From: Mesostigma viride
Taxonomy: Eukaryota > Streptophyta > Mesostigmatophyceae > Mesostigmatales > Mesostigmataceae
Assembly: GCA_009746045.1 (NCBI GenBank)
Contig: RPFO01000744.1
Location: forward strand, 230,001-265,000
Reading direction: 5' to 3'
DNA length: 35,000 bases
Numbering within the stretch: the first letter of the stretch is position 1; every line of letters begins with the position of its first letter. A program made the translations under genes and the position numbers. Of the stretch, positions 11,609-20,220 are shown piece by piece. Below the pieces are notes generated by a model that was not told where the DNA came from, made no database searches, and was given only the letters and a program-made list of their open reading frames with translations.

Positions 11609-12790
11609 CTAGATGGGGATGTAATCCTCATCCGAGCTGTCCTCTACTGTAATGGCAGACGAGGCGGTAGTGTAGCGGCTATCCTCAGGACCAATAACCT
11701 CCACCTGCGGACTTCTACCCTGGCTAGCAACGGGCCGCGGGGCCCGTGGGGAGAAAACAGGAGCAAACCCCTCGGGAAGGTGCTTATCGCAGATGGCAGC
11801 CCATTTCTCCTTGTCAATCATGCGGGCGCGGAGTACGGATAGTCCCAGAAGCCCTGCATCTTCAAGCAGTTGTGTCACATAGGTCCGGGTCGCGCCGCGC
11901 CGGTGCCCGGCGCGCGCAAGTTTGCCAGTGGGTTGCGATGGGACAAGGGGACCCTGCCATAGGAGGAGGTGTCTACCTGGTTGGCCCGTCTTAAGCCCCC
12001 CGGCAGGGCCCACATCGGTATTCACCTGGTCTGTGCGGGCAAGATGGCCGGCAAAGAGGAGGCGGCGGTGTCGGATGGTATGGGTGACAAGAGGGAGCTC
12101 GCAGTAGAGCTCGGCCCGGGTGCGGCGTTCTTGGTAGCGGACGCCGAGGATATGACGGAGCATTCGAGTGACGGTGCCGTCAAGCTGCTGGCTCAGCGCC
12201 TGGTCCAGGGTCCACGCCTCGCAGCCATAAAGGAGGATGCTGAGGACAAGGGCCTTGAACAGAATGCGCTTGCGTCGCTCACTCAGGTAGCGACAGGTCC
12301 AGAACCTGTCGAGGCGGCGGAGGGCCGCCCAGGCCTGGCCAATGCGGGTGTTGATGTCGTCGGCCGTGGAGGGAAGCCAGCTGCCAAGGAGCTTGAAGCG
12401 AGTCGCCGGGGGGACGGGGCTGCCGTCCAGCAAGAGGAGGGTGGGTGGGGCTATCCCAGCAGGGAAGCCGATGGCCATGACCTCCGTTTTCTTGCTGATC
12501 ATAAGCCCCACCGCCCGCGCTTCCAGTGATAAGCTGTCTAGCCACAGTTGGGCTGACTCTGGGGTTTCCACGAGTGTCGTGTCATCAGCGTAGATCAGAT
12601 CGCTCAGGCGGTAGGGTGGGTCAACCCCGCCGTAGCTGGCGTACTCCGTGACCTCGATCCCCGGCGGGCGCCCCTCCACCCGGGCGAAGCGGGCTTGTGC
12701 ACGCCGCATAATATAGTCCACCATAATGATGAATAGATATGGGGAGAGCACACAGCCCTGCCACACCCCGGTGTGCAGGGGAACGCCGGA
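11609..12790 (-). pseudogene. LINE 1 reverse transcriptase, C-terminal half and tail
   Basis: This frame starts where the 12790-13401 frame breaks and carries VWQGCVLSPYLF (palm motif B) and LIYADDTTLV, the catalytic YADD motif. Next comes a thumb-like part with LLGSWLPSTADDINTRIGQA. The C-terminal region includes IRHRRLLFAGHLART, a phrase common near the ends of LINE proteins. The stop is at 11609. Compared with the plus-strand copy, one C has been lost from the run at about 12780-12785 (PFPLHHGVWQG in the other copy), which causes the frameshift. Confidence 0.85.
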
Positions 12791-13401
12791 GTGACGCCGT
12801 CGGCGGTACGGACCTGGGCTTGGGACCCTTCATAGAACTGGCGGATGATCTCAACGATGTACGATGGGACACGGAACAGGTGAAGGACCACCCACAGGGC
12901 GTCCCATATAACCGTATCGAATGCCTTGGTGTAATCCACGAAGATCAATAGCAATGGCAAGAGGCCGGGGGCCAGGCGGCCCACTTCCTCGATCAGGCGG
13001 CGCGCGGTAATAGTGACCATAACACAATTGCGACCAACACGGAAGCCCATCTGGGACTCACCTAGGTGGGGATCGAGGCTGGCGCGCATGCGGTTCAGCA
13101 GGAGACGCATGAAGACTTTCAGCACGCAGCTTTGGAGGCATACGCCGCGGTAGTTGCCGGTATCCGCGGCGGACCCCTTGCCCTTGTAGAGCATGACCCG
13201 GACAGCGGTCTTCCAATACGTCGGCGGGGGGAGGCCATCTCGTAGAATCCGGTTGCAAACACCCCGGAGGAAAGGCTCAAGCTCAGGCATCTTAACCACC
13301 TCCGGTGAAATATTGTCCACTCCCATGGCAGCATCATTGCGGAGGGTGGAGATGGCAGCAGCCCATTCCTGGGGAGTCCACTCGTCGTGGGGGCCGTCCA
13401 C
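12790..13401 (-). pseudogene. LINE 1 reverse transcriptase, N-terminal half
   Basis: The frame reads WTPQEWAAAISTLRNDAAMG and VDNISPEVV, then VRVMLYKGKG and NYRGVCLQS. Fingers/palm landmarks follow: ESQMGFRVGRN and IFVDYTKAFDTVIW, the motif A F-V-D-Y-x-K-A-F-D with the first catalytic Asp. It runs on in frame to TADGVTPAFP, where a one-base deletion shifts translation. The order of motifs is that of LINE reverse transcriptases. Confidence 0.85.
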
Positions 13402-13985
13402 CAGGGGCCGGAGAGCGGTGGGACCAGGTAGTCCGTCTCGCTGGTGGGCGCCTGCGGGGGCTCAATGGGGCCGCCTCGGCTGGCCGCAGGGCGTGCAGCT
13501 GCAGCGGGGTCAAGCGGGGGGGCGGGCCAGGGGCCCCTGATAGTTTGGCCTGGGAGCTGAACCAAATCTCAAGGCGTTCACTGGGGGTGCCTGGGATGTC
13601 AGCCCGTTGCGTTTCCCGGCGTCCGGTGAGACGGTCGAAGGAGCGCCAGGCCGCCTCGTGCTGGTTGGCGGCCGTGTGGCGATTGATTTCGGCGGCAAGT
13701 GTCTCCACCTCCTCCGCATGTGCGGCAGTATATGCTTGAGTAAGCCGTTCCTGGTACGGGTACAGGTCCTCCCCGCGGCGGCGGGCCTGCGCTAGCGCCA
13801 GCCGGGCGGCAACCACCCGGGCGTCGCGCAGGTAGAGCGGGGCTGGTCGGGCGCGGGGTTGCTCGGGGAGAAGCTTAGAGCCAAGCTCCACCGATCGCAT
13901 GAACAGTTCGTAGGGTGGCGTGAGATCTACACCGCGATCTGCGTCCAGGTATGTACATCAAAGGTTGCGCGTCCACAAAGGCAGA
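13334..13985 (-). pseudogene. LINE 1 linker between endonuclease and reverse transcriptase
   Basis: The main frame (up to 13900) is Arg/Ala/Leu-rich and helical, with GSKLLPEQP, RDARVVAARLALAQARRRG and WRSFDRLTGRRETQR. It aligns in style and order with the same region of the plus-strand copy (AARHRLKRNRDP and MWYHLDRLGGRRQR). The upstream part near 13985 reads DEIRRDAIRSAFVDAQ in another frame. Indels therefore separate it from both the endonuclease part and the reverse transcriptase part. Confidence 0.7.
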
Positions 13986-14007
13986 CCTGATTGCATCGCG
14001 GCGTATC

Positions 14008-14298
14008 TCATCCGCTGACCACTTCTCCCTGCGCCCACGGACGGGGCGTATGAGCAGGTCCAGTCAGGGCGGGGCCGGGGGCGGCGGCGCGCAGGGGCCC
14101 AGGAAGACGTAGGCGCAAGGTTGCGGTGACCATGCGATGATCCGATGCGACACTGGGGGTGGTCAGCGTACGGGCATCGATGACGGAAGAGCGCCAGCAC
14201 TTGCGCACAAGTATGTAGTCCAAGCATACACATCGCCGCCGAGGGAGCATTGAGCCAGCCGCCCTGCGCATGGGGCCCACGAAGGTCACTAGTGCATC
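14008..14298 (-). pseudogene. LINE 1 AP-endonuclease-like domain, C-terminal piece
   Basis: This frame is open from the truncation point at 14298 to the stop at 14008. It contains CLDYILVRKCWRSSVIDART, then VASDHRMVTATLRL. The D-Y-I-L-V and S-D-H-x-x-V pairs are the last two conserved blocks of exonuclease-endonuclease-phosphatase domains in LINEs. The N-terminal two thirds are missing because of 5' truncation. Confidence 0.75.
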
Positions 14299-14337
14299 AG
14301 GGCAGCGTGCGGCTGCCTAGATAGATGTTGTAGTAAT

Positions 14338-14488
14338 GTAGTTAGAATGTTGTTAGATAGACGTAGTATGTAGCCGATGTAGATAGACTAGACCGGTAGG
14401 ACTGTTTGCACCCATCAACCCATCCATCGGGGTTAATGCTCCGTGACTCCCCAACGGGAGCACGAGTCTAATTAATTAATTAATTAAT
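14338..14488 (+). mobile_element. LINE 3'-end fragment R1 with (TAAT)n tail
   Basis: It closely matches 18323-18522 (gtagttagaatg to ctaattaattaattaat), apart from a small insertion in the second copy. It ends in a CTCCC-CAAC-GGGAG hairpin (14447-14460), then the (TAAT)n tail. I could not find a target duplication for this copy. Its left edge is set only by where the match to R2 begins. Confidence 0.7.
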
Positions 14489-14599
14489 CAGAAACTAGGC
14501 ACAGGCGGAGTTCGTCTTTTCCGGATCTGAGCTATTGCGGAATCACAGCTAGCAGCCTCCCATCCTCACGCAGAGGGGGAGGAAACCGCGCCCACCACC

Positions 14600-15150
14600 A
14601 TTTTGCAGCTGCTCGCAGATGCGGAAACCTTAGCGACGCAGCCACCGGCTGACGAGGCGGCCATTAACGCCGGCGGGCCGTTGGGCGTGACGCAGGCGAC
14701 GTGTCCAGGCCGGTACTTGCCGCACGTGCTGGTCCTTGAGGTGGGCGAAGTACTCGCGGGCATGAAGGTCCTCCTGCTCCTTTGGTCGCCTGCCGGATGG
14801 CCGAGTGGTAATCGGCTTTGAGGCGGGCGTAGCGGGCGGGGTCGCGGTTGTCGCGCAGGGCACACCGGGCCTGGATGACGGCGGGGAGCCGGTGCAGGCT
14901 GGTGAAGCGGGGCGGGCGGCGGGGGGGCAGCAGGGCCCCGGCCGCGGGCAGCTTGCCAGCGAGGTGCCGAAGGGCCGATGCCGGGCCGGCAGCGAACAGC
15001 TGGGCGTGGCTGGGCGGGATGTCCTGCGCGTCGACGAACGCCTCTGCCGCGCGCTTGTGGGCGCGTTTTTCAGGGAAGTCCTCCAGAGCGTCGTCAGATT
15101 TCTCAAGCAACTGCAGTGTGCGCAAATCAGGTGGTGCCACGTGCTTACGA
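14600..15150 (-). pseudogene. Degraded LINE linker fragment (LINE 3)
   Basis: On the minus strand, LLEKSDDALEDFPEKRAHKR, AAEAFVDAQDIPPSHAQLFA and ARCALRDNRDPARYARLKAD run to a one-base shift near 14790. The frame then continues KEQEDLHAREYFAHLKDQHV to a stop near 14630. The phrases AFVDAQ and a basic RDP stretch recall the linker of the two nearby LINEs, so I infer a third, related element. No reverse transcriptase motifs are present and no boundaries are visible. An unrelated degraded gene is possible. Confidence 0.45.
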
Positions 15151-15327
15151 AAGGGCGAGGGGAATCGCAGGCGGCTAGTCCTCATGCTATATGCCAGGGA
15201 AACTGCTGGCCGTGGCGACTGGCGAGTCATGCGAAGCCGCCAAGATGTATGGCCCAAAGTGGCAGACTGGCAGGAGCGCGGATTGTGGGGGGGAAACTGG
15301 GGGGAAAAAGGGGGTCCAAATGAGCAA

Positions 15328-16564
15328 TGAGCCGCTCTACCGCCAGGACCCATGCAAGGTCTTGGCCGCCCGGCACCGCCTCAAGCGTAACCGGGACCCG
15401 CTGCAGAAACCGGTGCTCAAGGCCGCCCTCGTGGAGGCCTACGAGCTCGCTCAGGACGCGGAGGCGGCCCAGTGCATCGCGGATGCCAAGGCCTGCATGC
15501 CACTTGCCAGGCACGCAACCATGCAGGGCAAGGACATGTGGTACCACCTCGACCGGCTCGGCGGCCGGCGGCAGCGCACCCCGGTGGAGCACACGGGGGA
15601 CGGCACGGCGCCGGTCAGCCTTGACCGCTGGTTGGCCCACAATGTTTCCTTGACAGGTGGGGCTCGTGCCCCCCCCCCGCCGCTTCACCCCGAGACGGCC
15701 GCCCGCCTCGCGGTCGCCGGGCCCCCGCCGCCGCCAGCGCCCCCCTCCTCGGCCGCGGACTACCAAGTCCCCGCCTTGCAGGAGGGCTGCCTTGCCACTG
15801 ACGACGTCGTCCCCCCCTTCACTTTGAAGGAATTGGACGGCGCCCTTGCTCGCCTGCGGTACGATGCGGCAGTCGGTGCCGACCACCTTTCTGCTGAGCT
15901 GCTGAAGACCCCTGATCTGGCGGTTAAGGATCTTCTGCTGGCGTTCTGCAACCGTGTCCTGCTTTCTGACGAGCCTCCGCCTGCTGAGTGGCAGACGGCC
16001 ATCCGCGTCATGCTGTACAAGAAGGGATCTGCTGCTGACCCCGGTAACTACCGGGGTGTCTGCCTCCAGAGCGCCGCGCTGAAGGTCTTCATGCGCATGA
16101 TGCTGCACAGGCTCCGCGCCGCGCTGGATCCACACCTGGGTGAGTCTCAGATGGGTTTCCGTCGTGGTCGTAACACTGTCATGGCTGTGTTTGTCGCGCG
16201 CCGGTTGATGGAGGAGGTGCGTCGCCTTCCCCCTGACAGTTTGCCGCTGGTCTTCATTTTTGTTGACTATATCAAGGCCTTTGACACGGTTCTCTGGGAG
16301 GCTCTTTGGGCCATCCTAGCGCTGGATCGGGTACCACCTGCGTTTATTGCTGCCATTCGCCGACTGTATGAGGGCTCACAGGCAGTAGTGCGGACTGCGG
16401 AAGGCACCACCCCACCATTCCCCCTTCACCACGGGGTGTGGCAAGGTTGTGTCCTGTCCCCATACCTGTTCATTATTGTCGTGGATCACGTCATGCGCCG
16501 GGCACGTGCGCGCTTTACTGCTCTTAAGGGGTTCGAGCCTGGCTTGGACATCCAATTAACGTGA
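15328..16564 (+). pseudogene. LINE 2 linker and reverse transcriptase N-terminal part
   Basis: A single open frame holds the basic linker (LKRNRDPLQKP, MWYHLDRLGGRRQR), then VGADHLSAELLKTPDL, IRVMLYKKGSAADPGNYRGV, GFRRGRNTVM, motif A IFVDYIKAFDTVLW and motif B HHGVWQGCVLSPYLF. It stops at 16564, just before the YADD block. The open frame also extends upstream to 15191, but that part lies outside the target duplication and is chance read-through of flanking DNA. Confidence 0.88.
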
Positions 16565-17485
16565 AAGAGCACGGCGGGGTTAGACCTGGTTACCGCCTTG
16601 CCGACCTGATTTATGCGGATGACACCACCCTCATCGAGAGCCCCGAGCACATTCAGACCTGGCTGGACTGTCTGGGCCTGGAGGCACGGGCGGTGGGGCT
16701 GGCCGGAGATTAGTGTCAAAACTGAGGCGATGGTGATTGGGGCCTCCAGTGCACCACCGCTGCCACGCCTGCTCGACGGGACGACGGTCCCGTTCCGCGA
16801 CCGCTTCAAGCTGTTGGGGAGTTGGCTCCCTGACACTGCCGACGATGTGGACACCCGCATCGGCCTCTCCTGGGCCAAGCTCCGTTCGCTCAACACCTAC
16901 TGGCGCTCGAAGGGCCTGGGCGAGCACCGCAAGCGCATGCTCTTCAAGGTCCTCGTCCTCACGGTGCTCTCGCCTATGGCGCAGAGGCGTGGACACTCAC
17001 ACCCAAACTGGCAGCTAGGCTAGACGGCACGGTTTACAGGATGCTCCGACAGGTCCTTAACGTAGGGTTTTCAGAGCGTCCGTCATCAGAGTCTTTGTAT
17101 CATGGCATGCCTCGTATTTCGGACGAGATTAGGCAGCGTAGGATAGCATTTGTAGGACACCTTGCTCGCACCAGCCAGGTCGACACCGCCCTTGGTCTGG
17201 CCGGCCCCCAGCGGCTTGGCCAGCCAGGGCGCCACATTCTGACCTGGCCTGGCCCCAAGGACATTCCCCCAAAGGGTAGGGAAACCTGTCACGAACTACA
17301 CCCAGATGTTGCTGGACGACCTAGTGGTCCCAGCCCAGTTTGAGTACTGCATCCACTCTCTCTCCCGCCTTTGGACTGCCATGCAGGACAAGACGAGGTG
17401 GAAGAAGATTGTCAAGGCGCACACGCCCGACCCTGTGGGCAAGCCCCCTCGATCCCCCAAGCGGAGGAGGCGTTTTGATGAGTAG
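16562..17485 (+). pseudogene. LINE 2 reverse transcriptase YADD block and C-terminal region, broken
   Basis: After the stop at 16564, RPGYRLADLIYADDTTLIES carries the catalytic YADD. A stop near 16713 and a frame change lead into KTEAMVIGAS and FKLLGSWLPDTADDVDTRIG. A further frame change leads to QRRIAFVGHLARTSQVDTAL, and a last one to a C-terminus of PPRSPKRRRRFDE ending at the TAG at 17483-17485. Several independent lesions show that this copy cannot make an enzyme. Confidence 0.8.
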
Positions 17486-17634
17486 TGTAGTGAGGATTTT
17501 CTAGACTAGATAGCTTAGCGTTAGGATAGTTCGATTACGCGGCTTCCCCCACCCCATCCATCATGGAATGTGTGCTACATGATCTCCCCACGGAGGCATG
17601 TTATAATTTAATTTAATTTAATTTAAATGAGCAA

Positions 17635-18261
17635 GGTGGAGAGGAGGCGGGAGGAAGGCAGGGGAAGGGGGGGAAGTCAGTGGGGGTTGGGGGACTTAGG
17701 GGGGGGGGGGGAAGGCGGGGGGGTACCCCCCCCCCTCCCCTGGTACGTAGGGGTGTGAGGGGGAGGGGGTGGGTCGAGACCCCTCCCACCCCTCCCCCCC
17801 CGGCCCCTCGAGGGGGGGGGGGGCGGGGTCAGACCCCACCCCCCACCCACCCCTGGTCCGGGGGGGGGGGCGGGGGGTGCACACTCGCTCCGGGCCGGCT
17901 TGTCGCGAACAGCCAGTTACAATTAAACTCGTCTTCTCCGTCAAATCTCGTCGACCGGGTTTCGAAACAACCCACAAACGTCGTAGATGCAGATCCGACG
18001 GTGCAAAGAACGTCACGACCGACGCAGCGCCAAATCACCTCTGTTCATTTGTAATTACGAGCCTAATTTTACGACGGCGCTCCGCGTCGCGTACCAGCCG
18101 TGCCCTTTTCCATACATAACGCACGTGAGATGTAAAATCCGCTTTTCTGACCGGCAATTCCGTCCAGCACCCTCGTAGACAGTACGAGTTCCCAATTGCT
18201 ATTTATTAATTAATCAATTAAACACGTGCTCCCGTTGGCTAGCTATACCGTTCCAATCCTA
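17635..18261. other. G/C-tract region and flank of LINE 2
   Basis: The first 250 bases are purine- then GC-tract-rich (see 17690-17880). The rest has no recognisable gene. A 63-codon frame at 17987-18178 has no family features. The G-rich DNA left of LINE 2 (15290-15317) would have been continuous with this region before LINE 2 inserted. Confidence 0.5.
17690..17880. repeat. Alternating poly-G and poly-C tracts
   Basis: Runs of 7 to 13 G alternate with runs of 7 to 13 C, with imperfect inverted repeats such as GGGTCGAGACCCC and GGGGTCAGACCCC. Both strands have the spacing expected for G-quadruplexes. Run lengths in such DNA may also include sequencing error. Confidence 0.85.
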
Positions 18262-18266
18262 GATAT

Positions 18267-18296
18267 CAAAGAGACAGCCAGCGCAGGCCAGAAATC
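18267..18296 (+). repeat. Dispersed 30-bp element, copy 1
   Basis: CAAAGAGACAGCCAGCGCAG then GCCAGAAATC. It matches 18391-18420 (inverted) and 25975-26004 (direct), with one to two differences between copies. Confidence 0.85.
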
Positions 18297-18312
18297 TGGA
18301 AAAATCGGGACC

Positions 18313-18532
18313 ATATCGCGCTTGTAGTTAGAATGCTGTTAGATAGATGTAGTATGTAGCCAATGTAGATAGATTAGACCGGATTCTCCCGATTTCTGGC
18401 CTGCGCTGGTTGTCTCTTTGAGATTAGACCGGTAGGAATGTTTGCACCCATCCATCCATCCATCGGGGTTAATGCTCCGTGACTCCCCAACGGGAGCACG
18501 AGTCTAATTAATTAATTAATTAATATCGCGCT
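18313..18532 (+). mobile_element. LINE 3'-end copy R2 with 10-bp target-site duplications
   Basis: ATATCGCGCT at 18313-18322 and 18523-18532 brackets a 200-bp insertion (18323-18522). It consists only of a LINE 3' UTR, a CTCCC-CAAC-GGGAG hairpin (18483-18496) and a (TAAT)n tail. It is the same family as R1 (14338-14488). The left flank target includes the 30-bp element copy 1, so R2 inserted next to an existing repeat. A second small insertion sits inside it. Confidence 0.88.
18371..18432 (-). mobile_element. 38-bp insertion with 12-bp direct repeats (30-bp element, copy 2)
   Basis: Compared with R1, copy R2 has gained 38 bp (18383-18420) flanked by AGATTAGACCGG at 18371-18382 and 18421-18432. 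On the minus strand the insert begins CAAAGAGACA, exactly where copy 1 begins, and covers the 30-bp core at 18391-18420. The direct repeats look like a target-site duplication, so the core behaves as (part of) a mobile sequence. Confidence 0.75.
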
Positions 18533-18588
18533 GGAGGTATACCTCTTATTTTGAAGAGACAACGATTGAACCGCATGCCTCTTTCCAA

Positions 18589-18785
18589 TTCCAACTCCAA
18601 CTCCAACTCCAACTCCAACTCCAACTCCAACTCCAACTCCAACTCCAACTCCAACTCCAACTCCAACTCCAACTCCAACTCCAACCCCAACTCCGACTCC
18701 AACTCCAACTCCAACTCCAACTCCAACTCCAACTCCAACTCCAACTCCAACTCCGACTCCGACTCCAACTCCAACTCCAATTCTA
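18589..18785. repeat. (CCAACT)n hexamer repeat
   Basis: About 32 units of CCAACT with scattered CCGACT and one CCAACC variant. It encodes false Asn-Ser (plus) and Glu-Leu (minus) dipeptide frames. Confidence 0.95.
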
Positions 18786-20220
18786 AACTAGGAGCCATTT
18801 TTTCTCCGACTTAATGCATGGTACGTGTAGGAAGTCAGCATAGTTGTCTTGTCACATTGAAGTGTTAAGATAGTTGTCTCACATAATAAAATTAAGAAGA
18901 CATCGAAGCGTAGAGTATTACATTGATATGCATAGCCTTAAGTGGATCGCCTCGTTATCGAACAAATGGCCCACCTCAAAATATAAAGTAGAAAACACCA
19001 CTTCCTAAAAAGTTGAAAGAAAGTGGAACATGCAGGTTGCAATCCAAATACACAGGAACAACATTTAGCACAAACATTCGGCAGGTTGGCAACCTCTCCG
19101 AGTTTCCCTGAAAATGCTCGCCGCGGTCCAACAAAATGTAGAAGATTTACCCCAAGGACTGTATGATGCACAAGCCGAACAATTGAAGATACAAGCCTAC
19201 GTATGGCAAACATGCTTTCCTATGTGCCATCCACAGTGAGTCCATGCCCCTCTCAAAACCATGGCTCTAGAGATATTAGTCATAGTCAGACTCTTGTCTC
19301 ATCAAGATAAGCCAACGGATGGAGCGCCCTGGAAGAATATTCACACAGACTGCTAGCTGACTGCCTCAAGTGTTGAGACACTAAACCCTCTAGACTCCAT
19401 CTCGACCATCCGATGACTCTTGTCCCAGATAAGATATGGCCCGCTAAATGTGCCGGTGCTGCTTCAGTGCCTGATAGGCAGCAGCGCTCACCGCCACATC
19501 CGACCCAACTCGAACGGCTCTTAAACAATCTCGTTAAACTCAGTTGTCAACGTCGGCTGCCAAAGCACTACTGCTCCGAGCAACGCCACCTCAGAAACTG
19601 GATCACTTCCTGAGCGGCTGGCCAGCTGCAAGTGAACGAGCCCACAGGTAATCTTCACCTGCACCTGATGAGTCTGCAGGTGTGCAGCCTGGTCTGCCCA
19701 AATGCAAGGCCCCCCCTGCCCCCCATCCACCCTCGCATGCCTTACATGCTCCCCCAGCTTTCAAGTACGCGCCGCCCAAGGCAATGCTTTGAAGGCAAAA
19801 CTTCCAAGTCAAAGGTTCCAGGGCAAAGGGCAAGCTTCCGGGGCAACGCTTCCATGGCACAGCATGTAAAACATGAAACAGCCGCGGTCTTTCTCTGCAT
19901 CCCAGAATCCCTCTGCCCGGGCGCAGGCTCCCGCAAGACTGCATCGCCATGGGAGAAATGCATCGCATTGCTGACACGCGGAAGAATTCACAGCTGTCTT
20001 GAAGAAACCCCAGTTGAGTCGGTTGGGTTGTCGAGTCACCTCGAATCCCCCTCCCCGCTCGATGGCCGCGATAAAACATGCCAGAGGCCAGGGGGCCATC
20101 AGGGACGATAAATATACATAAAGACGTGACGTCGGGTAGCCTTGTGTACACGTCGCCCATCTCACAGCTCCCGCCCAATGACGACCTACAAGGAAGCCAA
20201 CACGCTCATGGCACCCAAGG
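18786..20220. other. Region without a supported gene
   Basis: Several minus-strand frames of 80-190 codons occur (18938-19213, 19286-19528, 19603-20178). None shows a domain, a consistent codon pattern or splice partners. It probably includes the 3' flank, or further exons I cannot resolve, of the minus-strand gene at 20221-21830. Confidence 0.4.

Larger units (their letters stand above)
11468..14308 (-). mobile_element. 5'-truncated non-LTR retrotransposon (LINE 1) with 10-bp target-site duplications
   Basis: The direct repeat AGGGCAGCGT at 11468-11477 and 14299-14308 brackets the insertion, so the element proper is about 11478-14298. Read on the minus strand it starts inside an AP-endonuclease-like domain, continues through a linker, a reverse transcriptase and a C-terminal region. 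It ends in a 3' UTR with a hairpin (11496-11512) and a (TTAC)n tail next to the left duplication. The truncation, duplication and tail are the marks of target-primed reverse transcription. At least two frame changes make this copy dead. The short-repeat tail and endonuclease type recall the RTE group, but the clade is not established. Confidence 0.88.
15318..17634 (+). mobile_element. 5'-truncated non-LTR retrotransposon (LINE 2) with 10-bp target-site duplications
   Basis: AAATGAGCAA at 15318-15327 and 17625-17634 brackets the insertion (element about 15328-17624). It is truncated in the linker, so the endonuclease is absent. Reverse transcriptase and C-terminal region follow, with the last stop at 17485. 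The 3' UTR has a CTCC-CCAC-GGAG hairpin (17584-17595) and a (TTTAA)n tail touching the right duplication. It belongs to the same broad family as LINE 1 (shared VRVMLYK, NYRGVCLQS, HLGESQMGFR) but is clearly diverged, and lies on the opposite strand. Confidence 0.9.

Noticed and set aside
11969-12529. 186-codon plus-strand frame
   Set aside because: Antisense shadow of the LINE 1 reverse transcriptase, which has the real motifs.
15191-15327. ATG start and upstream extension of the LINE 2 frame
   Set aside because: It lies outside the target duplication at 15318-15327, so it is flanking DNA joined in frame by chance.
14805-15330. Plus-strand frames of 160-172 codons
   Set aside because: Shadows of the GC-rich minus-strand LINE linker fragment.
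18520-18814. Glu-Leu (minus) and Asn-Ser (plus) dipeptide frames
   Set aside because: A translation of the CCAACT hexamer array.
19603-20178. 191-codon minus-strand frame
   Set aside because: Cys/Gly-rich with no domain, and overlapping frames on both strands are equally open.
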